Shown here: in pieces, positions 46,811 to 56,308 of the stretch
Position numbering within the stretch: the first letter of the stretch is position 1
Layout: every line of letters starts with the position of its first letter
Assembly: GCA_009746045.1 (NCBI GenBank)
Contig: RPFO01000877.1
Span: 1 to 64,000, forward strand
Source: Mesostigma viride
Lineage: Eukaryota; Streptophyta; Mesostigmatophyceae; Mesostigmatales; Mesostigmataceae
Reading direction: 5' to 3'
Length of the DNA: 64,000 nucleotides
Program-made: the position numbers and the translations under genes
The notes under the pieces: model-generated
Told to the model about the DNA's origin: nothing
Database searches by the model: none
What the model saw: only the letters and a program-made list of their open reading frames with translations

Positions 46811-46892
46811 ACAACCGAACCCTCCGAACGCGTTATATCGGAGGGATGAGTGTGGACCCGTGCATTTCCCACGACACGACACCACAGAAGCC

Positions 46893-47410
46893 ATGGCTGG
46901 CTGTATCATCCGCTCCGTGATGATGGAGACTTCGCCCGAAACCGCCATGTTTACGGCGAGAGACTACCGATTCATCCACGAAAAACTGGCCTTGAACGCC
47001 GGGGAGTGCGGCAACAACAAGCGTGTGAGGCCCTTCCAGCTGCCCTCCATCATCCGCAAGAGAAAGAAGCGGGGGACCCCCCCGTAACCAGGGTCCACAA
47101 TGACACAAACAGGAACGTGATTGCGTCCGCACTCACCGAGCCCGACGACACCGACCCAGCCCCCCTTTCAGACAGCCTGGTGGGCGCTCCAGAGATGGGG
47201 GAGTACAGCCAGATGACATGGCGCGCGTTCGGAGACCTGTTAAATGGGATGGACTGCAGAGAGCTGTCCCGCATGTCTGAGCGGTCCGAGTACCACGCTG
47301 TGGCGGTGTCCCTGGCCATGGGTCTGCAGGGGGTGCAGTACTGCTTCTCCGGATGCCACCGGTGCAATCGCAGCCCCCGGTCGATGAAATACACGGGGCT
47401 GGCCGACTGA
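46893..47410 (+). CDS. hypothetical protein (frameshifted)
   Basis: Starts MAGCIIRSVMMETSPETAMF at 46893 after the AGATCT repeats. The frame must change by one at the GGGGGACCCCCCC stretch near 47072 to join PSIIRKRKKRG to PPVTRVHNDTNRNVIASALT; it then runs to TGA 47410. About 172 aa, with a basic KRKKRG stretch in the middle and three Cys near the end (CFSGCHRCNRSPRSMKY). Not recognised. Confidence 0.5.
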
Positions 47411-47482
47411 GTCGTTCACCATCCCGCCGCGGCAGCTCTTGTTTATGGTCAAATTTTAATTATCCGTGAATACTGTAGCAGG

Positions 47483-47674
47483 ATGCTGTTATTGCACGCC
47501 ATTCCCACCTACATCATTGTTTCATACATCCTCATAAAGTCCAAGCCTCGATGCATGTTCGAAGCTAACGGAAGCCCCATCAAGTTTGGACTGGGTCCCA
47601 GTCAAACCCTTATGCCGTTTTGGCTGTTTTCTCTGCTCATCAGTCTGTACGTCCCGGTTATGATGTTGAGGTGA
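47483..47674 (+). CDS. small two-TM protein
   Basis: 63 aa with hydrophobic helices at about 2-18 (LLLHAIPTYIIVSYILI) and 44-61 (FWLFSLLISLYVPVMML), joined by a loop with Lys/Arg. ATG follows a short A+T-rich leader. Not recognised. Confidence 0.5.
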   Translation: MLLLHAIPTYIIVSYILIKSKPRCMFEANGSPIKFGLGPSQTLMPFWLFSLLISLYVPVMMLR

Positions 47675-47743
47675 CGCGCTTAGACGCCTCAATGAATTAT
47701 CGTGGCATTAGTAAACACGAGTTGTCTCCGCCGAACGGATGCA

Positions 47744-47980
47744 ATGGGATCCCCTCCGGACAGCTGTCCCACCGAGGGCTGCGACGGCTGCGAATGGTGC
47801 TGTGGGCGCCCATTCCAGGAGCTGCCCGACCATTTCCAGAGCATGTACAGGGAGGAGATCCTGAACCTGTACCTCTCCATGAAAGAGCAATGCGAGTCGT
47901 GCGGGTATCCTCTGTTACAAAACGTGACATTAGACGCGTTTGAGGACTTTGTGGTCGCGAACTCGAGGATGTACAAGTAA
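47744..47980 (+). CDS. small Cys-rich protein
   Basis: 78 aa from ATG 47744 (MGSPPDSCPTEGCDGCEWCC). CPTEGCDGCEWCC, then a later CESCGYP, could form a zinc site. Helical remainder ends ANSRMYK. An alternative start at 47691 (MNYRGISKHELSPPNG) would need a frame change. Its end is 7 bp from the convergent nuclease gene. Not recognised. Confidence 0.5.
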   Translation: MGSPPDSCPTEGCDGCEWCCGRPFQELPDHFQSMYREEILNLYLSMKEQCESCGYPLLQNVTLDAFEDFVVANSRMYK

Positions 47981-47987
47981 ACCGTAA

Positions 47988-48869
47988 CTAATCTGTAATA
48001 AAACTGAATTGCTCCATATTGCTCAAATCAACATCATTCACACACTCATTCATTTGCAACACGGGTACCTCGTCAGAAGGTGCTCGCGGCAATTTACATG
48101 CATCTGGCTTGTCAATGAAGGCATAGTCCGTGTCGATTGTTACTTCCACCATCCGTTTCCTTTTCCCCACCGCACGCTTCTCATCGTCGTCGTCTCCGGA
48201 CGAGGACGACGCGGAGAACAGCCCTTTTGTCTTCAGGTACTCCAGCCCGCCGTTGTCCATGGCGTGCACCCAATCGTCCCTGAACTTTTGCATCAGGGGC
48301 AGCTTCTGTCGAAACCAGTTCCTGTCCCGCTTTATTTCCAGGATGTCGAACTCCATCTCGGCCCACGTGGACGCGGGGCGGAACTGAACAAAGTGGCACA
48401 TGTCCAGGTTGAGTACCTCCATCAGCACCTGGACCTGCGGCACGTAATAAGAGGGTATCTCGTGCTTGATTTCTCTCTTCAGAGGGCACTTGATCTCGAC
48501 CAGCACGCCGTCCGCTGTCACGCGGTCAGGGCTGCCACCGAGCCACGAGTGCAGCGGGTGGGCGATGAGGCCAAACTCGAAGCATTTCCTCCCCGTGCGC
48601 CTTATGTACTCGGTGGCGGCGATGTCCTCGTTCAGGTTGCCGTGCCTCGTAGCGACGTTCCCCTGAAACACGCACCTGTTGTCCCCGAGCTTCTTCCTGA
48701 GGAGCTTCGTTGTCGACTCGTACGGATTGTCTCCTATCGCGGCTGCCACGTCGGACGCGGTCAACATACGGTTCCGTATGGCGTACCACTCCGGCGACTT
48801 TTGAGGCGCCGTTTTCATCTTCAGCAACTCCCCCACAGCGGGGTGCAGCTCGCATCCCGTCTCCTCCAT
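47988..48869 (-). CDS. YqaJ/lambda-exonuclease-type PD-(D/E)XK nuclease
   Basis: 293 aa, intact. Family features: SPEWYAIRNRMLTASDVAAA near 24, GNVATRHGNLNEDIAATEYI near 70, LGGSPDRVTADGVLVEIKCP (catalytic Asp ... Glu-x-Lys) near 110-130, and SYYVPQVQVLMEVLNLDMCH (Gln-containing helix) near 140. It is a 5'-3' exonuclease family used in recombination and end processing, here beside a Holliday junction resolvase. The C-terminal 80 residues have an acidic Ser/Asp tract, a KRKR stretch and no known domain. Confidence 0.78.
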   Translation of the reverse strand: MEETGCELHPAVGELLKMKTAPQKSPEWYAIRNRMLTASDVAAAIGDNPYESTTKLLRKKLGDNRCVFQGNVATRHGNLNEDIAATEYIRRTGRKCFEFGLIAHPLHSWLGGSPDRVTADGVLVEIKCPLKREIKHEIPSYYVPQVQVLMEVLNLDMCHFVQFRPASTWAEMEFDILEIKRDRNWFRQKLPLMQKFRDDWVHAMDNGGLEYLKTKGLFSASSSSGDDDDEKRAVGKRKRMVEVTIDTDYAFIDKPDACKLPRAPSDEVPVLQMNECVNDVDLSNMEQFSFITD

Positions 48870-48920
48870 GGTCGGCGCTATAGTATCGCCCCATTATTTT
48901 TGCAGCTGGGTTAACGCACT

Positions 48921-49538
48921 TCACACATCAACAACGACCGGTTGCGCGGTGCCAGACGTTTTTACCCAGTGTTCGTAGAGGGCGACGAGGGCGTGCAGCA
49001 GCGCATCTGCGGCGTCGTCCTTCTTGGGCAGGGAGTGGAAGTACTTCATGTACACGGGGTACTTCTCCAGTATCTGCAGCGTCTGGTCGATGGCCACCCT
49101 CTTGTTCCTGCGATACGAGTTCTGGATAGAGCACACGATCTCGGGGCCTGAATAAACCTTCAATTTCTTCAGCGGGGAGGAGAATTGAATTGCCATGGGC
49201 CTCAACAATGGCGAGCAAGAGGGGGCGTGGATGATGTGGGTCTCGAAGAACACCTGGATCGCGTGACTCATCACCTTCATCTTCACGCTTGTCTTCGTCT
49301 GCCTCTCGATAACGACCTTGTCGGCGCACCCGAGCACGTCGATGCGTTTGTACAGCTGCACGGGCAGGTTCCTGCACGCCTCGTCCAGCGTGCGCGCGTT
49401 GAGGTCGATCACTTCCCACCCAAGGATCTCGAACGGCACGCCGCTCGCGTGCTCGTTGCCGGGGCCGTCGCTCAATTTGATCACGCAATAGGCCAGGTTG
49501 GTGATGCCGACGTCGAAACTCAGAACGATCATCCTCAA
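48921..49538 (-). CDS. Holliday junction resolvase, poxvirus A22/RuvC type
   Basis: 205 aa, intact. RNase H-like catalytic set: LSFDVGITNLAYCV (Asp at about residue 9), KVVIERQTKTSVK (Glu near 76) and LPKKDDAADALLHALVALYE (Asp pair near 174-177). Length is within the usual range for viral A22-like resolvases. Cleaves four-way junctions, as needed to resolve replication concatemers or hairpin telomeres; this suits a genome with a long terminal-type inverted repeat. Follows the YqaJ nuclease on the same strand, 51 bp apart. Confidence 0.82.
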   Translation of the reverse strand: MRMIVLSFDVGITNLAYCVIKLSDGPGNEHASGVPFEILGWEVIDLNARTLDEACRNLPVQLYKRIDVLGCADKVVIERQTKTSVKMKVMSHAIQVFFETHIIHAPSCSPLLRPMAIQFSSPLKKLKVYSGPEIVCSIQNSYRRNKRVAIDQTLQILEKYPVYMKYFHSLPKKDDAADALLHALVALYEHWVKTSGTAQPVVVDV

Positions 49539-49561
49539 TTATATATACACGCTACTATAAT

Positions 49562-50077
49562 ATGTATCCCGTTCAGAGCGTACCAACCGACAACTTTTCC
49601 GGTTTTTACGGAGGCACGTGCCTCACGGTCTCCAGGCCAGGGGACAAAGCGTTTGCGGCGGACATGCACCCGGTGTACCACTCTGTCCTCGCCACGGACA
49701 ACCTTGCGCGCATCCAGGACAGTGTCCGTGTGTCATGGGGGGTGGAAGTTCCAGAACAAGAGGTGGCGCAGATGGTGCGAGCAGTTTACAACATGCGAGG
49801 GGACGCGTCCTACATGGAGAGAGTGCTGGTGCAGAACAACAATTATGGCGGGATCTGGAGTGTTGTGGGCTCCATAAACAGGGACGTGGCGAACAGACTC
49901 GGCAAACAAAACAGCGTGTATTCTAACCTGCCAGACTACGAGCGCTACGCCCGCGTGTTCCTCGGCGACGAACAGCCCGACAACTCGGTGATCCCCCATC
50001 CGTTCTACACGTCTGTTCAGCGCAGTAGGTTCACAGACAACCTCGACGGCTCCAACATCCTCGGGGAGTTCGCTTAA
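49562..50077 (+). CDS. hypothetical protein, possible virion component
   Basis: 171 aa, intact: MYPVQSVPTDNFSGFYGGTC, then mixed helix/strand, ending LDGSNILGEFA. No signal or membrane segment. Divergent from the resolvase across 23 bp containing a TATATATAC element. Turn-rich, Asn/Tyr-rich composition resembles virion proteins; not recognised. Confidence 0.5.
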   Translation: MYPVQSVPTDNFSGFYGGTCLTVSRPGDKAFAADMHPVYHSVLATDNLARIQDSVRVSWGVEVPEQEVAQMVRAVYNMRGDASYMERVLVQNNNYGGIWSVVGSINRDVANRLGKQNSVYSNLPDYERYARVFLGDEQPDNSVIPHPFYTSVQRSRFTDNLDGSNILGEFA

Positions 50078-50120
50078 ATCGTCTCCCAAGTTTTGTCATG
50101 TACTATGTATCAACTGAGAC

Positions 50121-50775
50121 ATGGAGGCGCGCGGCAAGTTTGTCAACATGGGCGTAGGCGCTCCCATTCTCTTGACGGAGGAGGAACACGCCTCCTTCCA
50201 GGCCACCGGCGCCATGCCCGCCTGGGCGGGTGGGGACGCGACGCCCAGCGCCCCACCCGCTCCTGTCCCAGTTTCCGACGCGTTTGATTCCGCGCTGGAC
50301 AAGCCTGTGCCCCCCCCGCTGCGAGCAAACCAACGCAAGAGGCAAAGGCCGACCCCCCTCACCTGCACGTCCCCGGACAGCACTACGCGGTCGTGAGCGT
50401 CGTCGTGCCCCCCCAGAGCAATCACATGGCTCTCAAGCTGCGAGGCGTCTTTGACACCACAGACAAGGCGTCCGCACACGCAAAGGAGCTCATGAACCAC
50501 GACCCCAACTTTGACATCTTCGTGGTCGCCATGTACAACTGGCTGGTGCTCCCGCTGCCAGACGACATCAGGGGGGACATCAAGCACGAGTACGTGGACG
50601 AACGGATGGCGAAGATCATGGAAATTACAAGGAGGAGCGAGAGAGGGTGAGGAGTTTCAACGAAAAGCGCATGCAGGACACGAGACAGGCCGGGGAGGCG
50701 GGGGAGCTCGGCGACATTCAAGAGGACGTCGCCGTCAAGACCGAGATCTGTCTCGGCGAGGCCGAAAGCGCGTAG
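50121..50775 (+). CDS. DUF5832-like NCLDV protein (frameshifted)
   Basis: Three frames joined: MEARGKFVNMGVGAPILLTE from 50121; change near 50360 into HYAVVSVVVPPQSNHMALKL; change near 50640 into RSFNEKRMQDTRQAGEAGEL; stop TAG 50775. The centre, LKLRGVFDTTDKASAHAKEL followed by DPNFDIFVVAMYNWLVLPLP, matches the pattern I know as DUF5832, a family restricted to large DNA viruses with no assigned function. Acidic/Pro N-terminal linker; Glu-rich tail. About 218 aa. Confidence 0.65.
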
Positions 50776-50781
50776 GCCAGA

Positions 50782-51000
50782 TCAACCCACGAACATCGGC
50801 CCCATGGCCCCGCCCGCGTCCGACGCCGCCGAACTAAACGAGCCGCCCTGTGGGCGAGAAGGAGAACGGCGCCAAACCAGATAGACACCTACGGCCACGG
50901 CTACCAACGCTACAACCGTAACCGCGCTCACACCCGGTTGCGCGTTGCGCTGTCGCCCATTGTTTGGCTCATTGTTTGGTATGGAATGCGGATTGATCAT
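50782..51000 (-). CDS. single-TM small protein
   Basis: 72 aa. Asn/Pro-rich N-terminus, membrane helix at about 24-43 (VSAVTVVALVAVAVGVYLVW), then basic RRSPSRPQGG and a Gly/Ser/Ala-rich tail ending GAMGPMFVG. Convergent with the DUF5832-like gene, 6 bp apart. Not recognised. Confidence 0.5.
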   Translation of the reverse strand: MINPHSIPNNEPNNGRQRNAQPGVSAVTVVALVAVAVGVYLVWRRSPSRPQGGSFSSAASDAGGAMGPMFVG

Positions 51001-51048
51001 GGCTCGTATACTTGTATATTCAATAATAAAATGAGTGAACCCGACGCA

Positions 51049-51558
51049 TTAACATCTGCACAACTCCTCTCCAGGTTGTAGATTCGATGTCGAGTAGTAC
51101 GGCCTCCCGCACCCCCTGCACATGACCATGTACTGCCTGGGCGACTCCTGGCAAAAGCACTCCACCCACGTGTCGCACGGTAGGTGGACGGCCAGATTAA
51201 ACTCGTCCGGCGTGATCGATTGCACCTTCGTCGGATTTTCGCCGTCGTCAAACGTCTTTATAATCAGCACGTCACCGCTGATGGGGCGTGACAGCACCTT
51301 GCTCGCCAAGGTGTTTTTCCCCTTGTCCGGGTTGGCAAAGTACACGCCCACGGAGACGGGCGTCTTAATGGACAGCGGCTTGAAGATGTCGTACAGCTCG
51401 GGCCTGCCCCCCAGTTTGTTTGCGATCTCTTCGTAGCTCCACGCAACTTTCATGGAGTGGAAGGTCACGCAATCCAGCGACTGCTGAGGGATGACCACGC
51501 AATTGGGGCCGTTTAAGGTGTCATCATTGTTATCGCTCCTACTTATTATATCCCACAT
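51049..51558 (-). CDS. hypothetical protein with C-terminal CxxC zinc site
   Basis: 169 aa from ATG 51558 (MWDIISRSDNNDDTLNGPNC). The body has ISGDVLIIKTFDDGENPTKV. The C-terminus carries CFCQE, CRGCGRPYYST and ELCRC, a likely zinc ribbon. The start codon overlaps that of the divergent neighbour in CATG (51556-51559); an upstream in-frame Met at 51654 would lie inside that gene, so 51558 is preferred. Not recognised. Confidence 0.5.
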   Translation of the reverse strand: MWDIISRSDNNDDTLNGPNCVVIPQQSLDCVTFHSMKVAWSYEEIANKLGGRPELYDIFKPLSIKTPVSVGVYFANPDKGKNTLASKVLSRPISGDVLIIKTFDDGENPTKVQSITPDEFNLAVHLPCDTWVECFCQESPRQYMVMCRGCGRPYYSTSNLQPGEELCRC

Positions 51559-51970
51559 GTCTCGTCCCAGAGCCCCGTTCACGGCGAGCCGTGCGTACTC
51601 AATGTCTAGAGAATCCGAACGAGGCAGCCGCGCGGTCGAGGACAGGCTCCTCAACGCGGCGGAGACTATAATTGAGTCCAGCGCTCGCCAGGGACGACAG
51701 TTCGCCTTCTACACGGTCCCTGTCTACCAGTTCGGACTGCCCATGTACTCGCCCACGGAGATAGTGAAGCACGTGGGCAAACGGCTGTTCAGGAGGGGGT
51801 TCAGGATAAAGCAGGTGGGGAAATGCGCCCTGTATATCGAGTGGGGGCCAGAGAAGAAGGCGGAAAGCAAGACGAGCAATACCACAACGTCCTCCTCGGA
51901 CGCCGTGCGCAGATTGGCGATAGCGCTCAGCCACAACCGCGGACGCTGTGGACTACCCACAAAACAATGA
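51557..51970 (+). CDS. conserved NCLDV-type small protein
   Basis: 137 aa from ATG 51557 (MSRPRAPFTASRAYSMSRES). The core FYTVPVYQFGLPMYSPTEIV followed by GFRIKQVGKCALYIEWGPEK has the shape of a short family seen in several NCLDVs (hydrophobic 'VP..G.P.Y' ... 'LYISW'); name uncertain. Ser/Thr-rich basic tail. Its start overlaps the divergent gene's start. Confidence 0.5.
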   Translation: MSRPRAPFTASRAYSMSRESERGSRAVEDRLLNAAETIIESSARQGRQFAFYTVPVYQFGLPMYSPTEIVKHVGKRLFRRGFRIKQVGKCALYIEWGPEKKAESKTSNTTTSSSDAVRRLAIALSHNRGRCGLPTKQ

Positions 51971-52337
51971 GACCGAGCATGAGTTCGCCAATTGTTTCTT
52001 CATTAAAAATAAGTAAGTCAATTCCCATTTCATCCAGAACATTCCTCAACGACAGAATTCCTACCGCATCACTAGCTGTCTTCAACGCCCGGGGTGGGCA
52101 CCGGGGTTGTTGGGGAGTACGGATCGCACGGCCAACGAATTAGCCGACCACGCTGGATGCGCCCTAAATACAGATGTCATGACAGGCAGCGCTTTACCAT
52201 ATCCCCTGCATTTTATTTGAATGCTACCTATAGACAATGGACGCCCCCATGGGATGTGTGCGCGCGCACACGCGGTTCATGCAGAGTGGAGCCCGGCACA
52301 CCGTGTTCGTGCACGTCGCATCTACTGCGCGCAACGT
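51971..52337. other. intergenic, no gene seen
   Basis: About 370 bp between two convergent genes. It contains a perfect 16-bp palindrome GTGTGCGCGCGCACAC at 52256-52271, 3' of the helicase gene, which could be part of a transcript end. Frames here are short and unlike known proteins. Confidence 0.5.
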
Positions 52338-54462
52338 CTAGCTGGGCATGCTGTCGTTGAAGGCAGCGTTCATGTCGGGGTTCTCCATGTCGAAGTCCAC
52401 GCCGTAGACGTAGAAGCCCCTCTTACGGTGCATGGAGTTGCGTGGGTAGGTCTTTGTGACCTTCTCGAAGACCACGCGGATGCGGAACTCGGAGAACACG
52501 TGCTTGTAGTAGTCATCGTCGAGCGTCGCCTTGAGACGCCTGTCGCGCCCCATCAGCCACTCCTGGTACTTGCGCTGGAAGATCTCCCACGGCACGTAGA
52601 GCTCGTCGCCCCTCTCCACCCACGACACGGTGGTCAGGAAGGTCATGAGGGGTTGGTGGACTGCTGGGACTCGTTCCTCCACGCGTGGAACTCGGGGGGA
52701 GGATCTCGTGCACCTCCCTCGCGCCCAGCTTCTGCGTGAACGCGCGGAAGGCGCGGTTGCCCTTGACGATGATCAGGCCCATGTCACGCTCGATCTTCTT
52801 GTCCATCATGGTGTCCTGCCCCTGCGGCTTCTTGTCGAACGGGAAGATGATGAGCCGGCGAAACACGGCGCCAGCGTTGTCGCCCTTCCAGAAGGCACGG
52901 TTGCCGGCAGCCAGGAAAGGCGCCTTCCACACGGCCGACACCGCGTCCTTGTGCTTGCGCGCCATGTTAAGGCGCTCCCCGCTGACCAGCGAGAGGAACT
53001 CGGACTGGGAGAGCGAGAACGACTCGTTCAGCTCGTAGCTGTATATGGCGAACTTGTCCAGGTGCTGCGACAGGCCGAACACCGACTCGATGTTGTTGGA
53101 CACCACGCCCGCGTCTTCGCCGTACAGCAACTCGACGATCTTCACGAGCGTGGACTTGCCCGAGCCGGCTATTCCCTTGAAGTACGCCATGACGTCGTTG
53201 CCGGACAGCTCCTTGGTGTCGTACAGCATCCTGCCCACGCACAGCGCCCAGTAGGCGTTGACAACGAGGGGTCCGAACTCCTGGTCGTCCAGGATCTTGT
53301 GCACCGGCTCGACCGCGATGTCCTGCCACCCCCCCGTCTCGTAGTCACCCTTGAACTGGTCGTCCTCGAACAGGTCCAGCGGCAGGGTGATGTCGGGGAA
53401 GTACCTGCACGCGCCCACATCGTCCGACAGGTCCTCGGCCGGGTACGGATAGAAACAGTCGTCGTCCGCCTTGTATATCCCGTTATTGAACGCGAATACG
53501 TGGCGGTCGCGCGGTCGGACGGGGAAGTCGCACGTGGACGAGCAGCTGATGACCTCGATGACCTTCTTGCGCGTGCCGGCCTCGCGCGTGGCCATCCTCC
53601 ACAGGACGGGTTCCTGCATGTCCGTCTCCTTCGCCACCCACTCGGTGACGGTGGTGAATCGCTCCCAGTAGTGCGTGTCGTGCCCTTCGGCGGTCTTGAC
53701 GCGCCTGTAGACCCCCTCGTCCCCATCCGGACCTCTGCGCACCCCTGCCACATACCACTTGTTGGTGAGGATCACGAGCAGCTTCTGGAAATCGTTGATC
53801 TCTCCGCAGCCGCCGCTGAGCCGCACCATCATCTTCACGAGCTGCTCGCGCACCTTCGGAGATACGCGTGTCTCCATGATGCTGCAGATGCCCTCCCTCA
53901 TGGTGAAAATGCGGGCACTTGCGTTGTACATCACCTCCATCATGGAGAAGTCCTGCACCTCCTCCATCCTGGCCACGACGGCGTGCAGCCTCGAAATAGC
54001 GGCCGTCATGCGCTTGTTGAGACGCTCGTAGACCCCCTCCACGTCCTGGCAGTGGTATGCGGTGTCCAGGCACTCGGACAGCTTAAATCTGAGGTCATCC
54101 TCCTCCTCCATGGCTTCGGGGGCGGGGTTGTAAAGTCCAAAAACGTCACTCAAAATGTCCGCGGGGTGCGCATCCACCACTCCAGTCTTCACCATGCGTG
54201 CAAAATCGAGGCAGCGCGCAGTGTCGTATCTCGCGACCTCCGTGATGAACCCTACCACGCTCTCTTCGTCTGCCAGGAGCCCCCTGAACTCCCGCATTGA
54301 AAAGGCGGGCTGGTCGGGTGCATCGGACGCCTGCCCCCCGCGCTGTGAGTTTTCATGGGGAATGCTGGAATGCCCAGGGGATCCTGGCTGAGAGTGCGTA
54401 TCTCCGCCATTTTCGGACTCTTCGCCGACCCTCCTTCGTTTGTTTCCATTGTCTGAATCCAT
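52338..54462 (-). CDS. D5-type SF3 helicase (frameshift near C-terminus)
   Basis: Replicative helicase. The 649-aa first frame starts MDSDNGNKRRRVGEESENGG, with a nuclear-localisation-like KRRR. A D5-N-like middle precedes the SF3 ATPase: Walker A GIAGSGKSTLVKI near residue 430, Walker B-like IYSYELNESFSLSQSEFLSL near 475, VSGERLNMARKHKD, and motif C APFLAAGN near 519. A shift near 52640-52690 leads into the 52338-52682 frame (VERGDELYVPWEIFQRKYQE), the C-terminal winged-helix-type end. Corrected length is about 708 aa. No primase motifs at the N-terminus; the primase is at 43515-44995. Confidence 0.85.
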
Positions 54463-54951
54463 AAATCGGACAGCCCCTGAGCGTGTGTTGCATGCACTTG
54501 TGGATGGGTGGGGGTGTGTCTTGTCTCATTCTCCATTCATTCTCCATACATATACAACACAAATTTCTGCAGATCTAGTCGAACAACCGGCGACAGGGCC
54601 TTGCTGACGTGTCACCCGCGGATCTCGACCAAGATCTCTGGGTGTGTGGCTGAAGATCCGCGGGAAGATCTCAGATCTTACACGTCACCCCCTGAAAAGA
54701 TCTTGCTGACTCGCCATATGCGTCAGAGATCTCTGTCCAGTTACAGATCTCTGACTCATCGTACGGCCAGCTGAGATCTCGCCAAGATCTGTGTGACTAG
54801 ACAACTGGCATGGATCTAGATCTCTTGCGGCGTCATCCGTCGGTTACGCCACACATGCACTTTCAAAAAAGGGGCAAGGGTAAAAGGCATTGTCACAGTC
54901 AAAAAAGACACACAATCCGCCATAGCCCCCTCCCAGTCGCCTGTTTTTCTC
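54463..54951. promoter_or_regulatory. shared upstream region with AGATCT cluster (54568-54833)
   Basis: Between the divergent helicase and 54952 genes. About ten AGATCT sites lie in 265 bp (for example near 54572, 54629, 54665, 54675, 54698, 54725, 54744, 54773, 54784, 54818), several next to TTGCTGAC or GCTGAG. A second cluster precedes 46893. Candidate bidirectional control or replication element. No gene. Confidence 0.55.
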
Positions 54952-55931
54952 ATGGATTCCGAGATAAGGGTCCATTTCGAGGAGTGCTTTTTGCTGCAGT
55001 ACGATGATGGTCTGTATTATTATTACAGGCTGAACCCTGAACTGGATGGCAAGGGCTTCCAGGTGGACACGCGTGCTACCGTGCGGGTCCGCAAGTCGGA
55101 TCTAAAGTTTAACGGCCCCGAGCTCATGCACTCTCTTTCTAACGGCACCAAGCCCTTCAAGGACTTTTTGGGAGACGAACGCGTGCTCCGTTACATAAGA
55201 AAGGTGGGGGGGAGCGGGGACCCCAACGCTTTTTACAACGTTAACATCAACGGCACAACACACAAGGTGTCCAGAAATGTTATGGATGTGTGTGACTGCC
55301 TGGGAATCTCCACACCTCCAGTGTGGATACACGCTCTGCTGGCCCAGAAGCTCGGTGAATGGGTGGAGCCGATGTGCCTGGTGTTCGCCATGAATTTGGT
55401 GGAGAAGATCGCGTGCGATAACAAGCAGAAGGTGCTCGACGACCCTCTCGGATCCCTTGCTTACCAGAACGGTTTCGAGAAGACAGAAGACAAGGCTGTT
55501 GTGGAGGCGTCCGACGGCACCACCTATCGCCTGCCAACGGGGCGGGTGGGAGCGCGCGCAAGAGGGCGGCCAAGGAGGCATTCCAGGCACACACGGGCGA
55601 GTCGGTCAGCAACAAGGTGCAGTGCACTGACCTGGAAAGTGTGCGCGCGGAGCTGCAGATGAACGAGATGAGACGCATGTCGGACATCAACATCAGGCAG
55701 ATGGAGCGCACGGCATTGTACCACCTGACATGCGTGGAGAGCGAGACGCGCCTCAAGCGTTTCAGGCACATGCTGGACATGATCAGGGTGTTCTACGAGT
55801 CCGAGGACAGCCCCGGTCCCATTTGCATGGATGATGACGAGGCAGCCCGCTGCAACGTCCTTTTCAAGAACGTGTTCTTTGAGGCATTCTCTGCGGGGGA
55901 GACCTTCGTGGCAAGTTCTCAGATGCACTGA
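54952..55931 (+). CDS. hypothetical protein (frameshifted)
   Basis: Frame 1 starts MDSEIRVHFEECFLLQYDDG at 54952. A shift near 55545 (G-rich stretch) leads through a basic ARKRAAKEAF segment into the 55617-55931 frame (CTDLESVRAELQMNEMRRMS), to TGA 55931. About 326 aa. The first half contains VSRNVMDVCDCLGISTPPVW, the second is helical. No family recognised. Divergent from the helicase gene across the AGATCT cluster. Confidence 0.5.
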
Positions 55932-55987
55932 ACAGTTCAGATCTCGGTAATAATTTTAACATTGTTGTGTATTGTATAATACCAATC

Positions 55988-56308
55988 ATGGACTCAATGG
56001 TTGCTCAAGACGCACTGTCCTCAGCCACATCCATATTCTCAACACTCGTCCCGTTCGTCCTTCTCACAGACTTCCCGACGGACGTCCCACTCGTAAAGTC
56101 TATCATTGTGTTTGCGGGCGCTTACAGAGCCGTACCTAAAATCGATGTATCTATCTTGATAACGGGGTTGTACTTCCTCGCGCAGGCCATTTTGCCAGAC
56201 ATTAAGAACAAACTAGTTCCCGCGGTGAACACTAACACAGGGGCGGCAGGACAGCCGGGAGCATCACATGGCAACGTTCAGCGACCTCCCGCCCGAGCTG
56301 GTAGATAA
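55988..56308 (+). CDS. small membrane protein
   Basis: 106 aa from ATG 55988 (MDSMVAQDALSSATSIFSTL), 15 bp after TATTGTATAATACC. Hydrophobic segments at about 16-30 and 55-75 (ILITGLYFLAQAILP). The end overlaps the start of the F-box gene by 41 bp. Not recognised. Confidence 0.5.
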   Translation: MDSMVAQDALSSATSIFSTLVPFVLLTDFPTDVPLVKSIIVFAGAYRAVPKIDVSILITGLYFLAQAILPDIKNKLVPAVNTNTGAAGQPGASHGNVQRPPARAGR

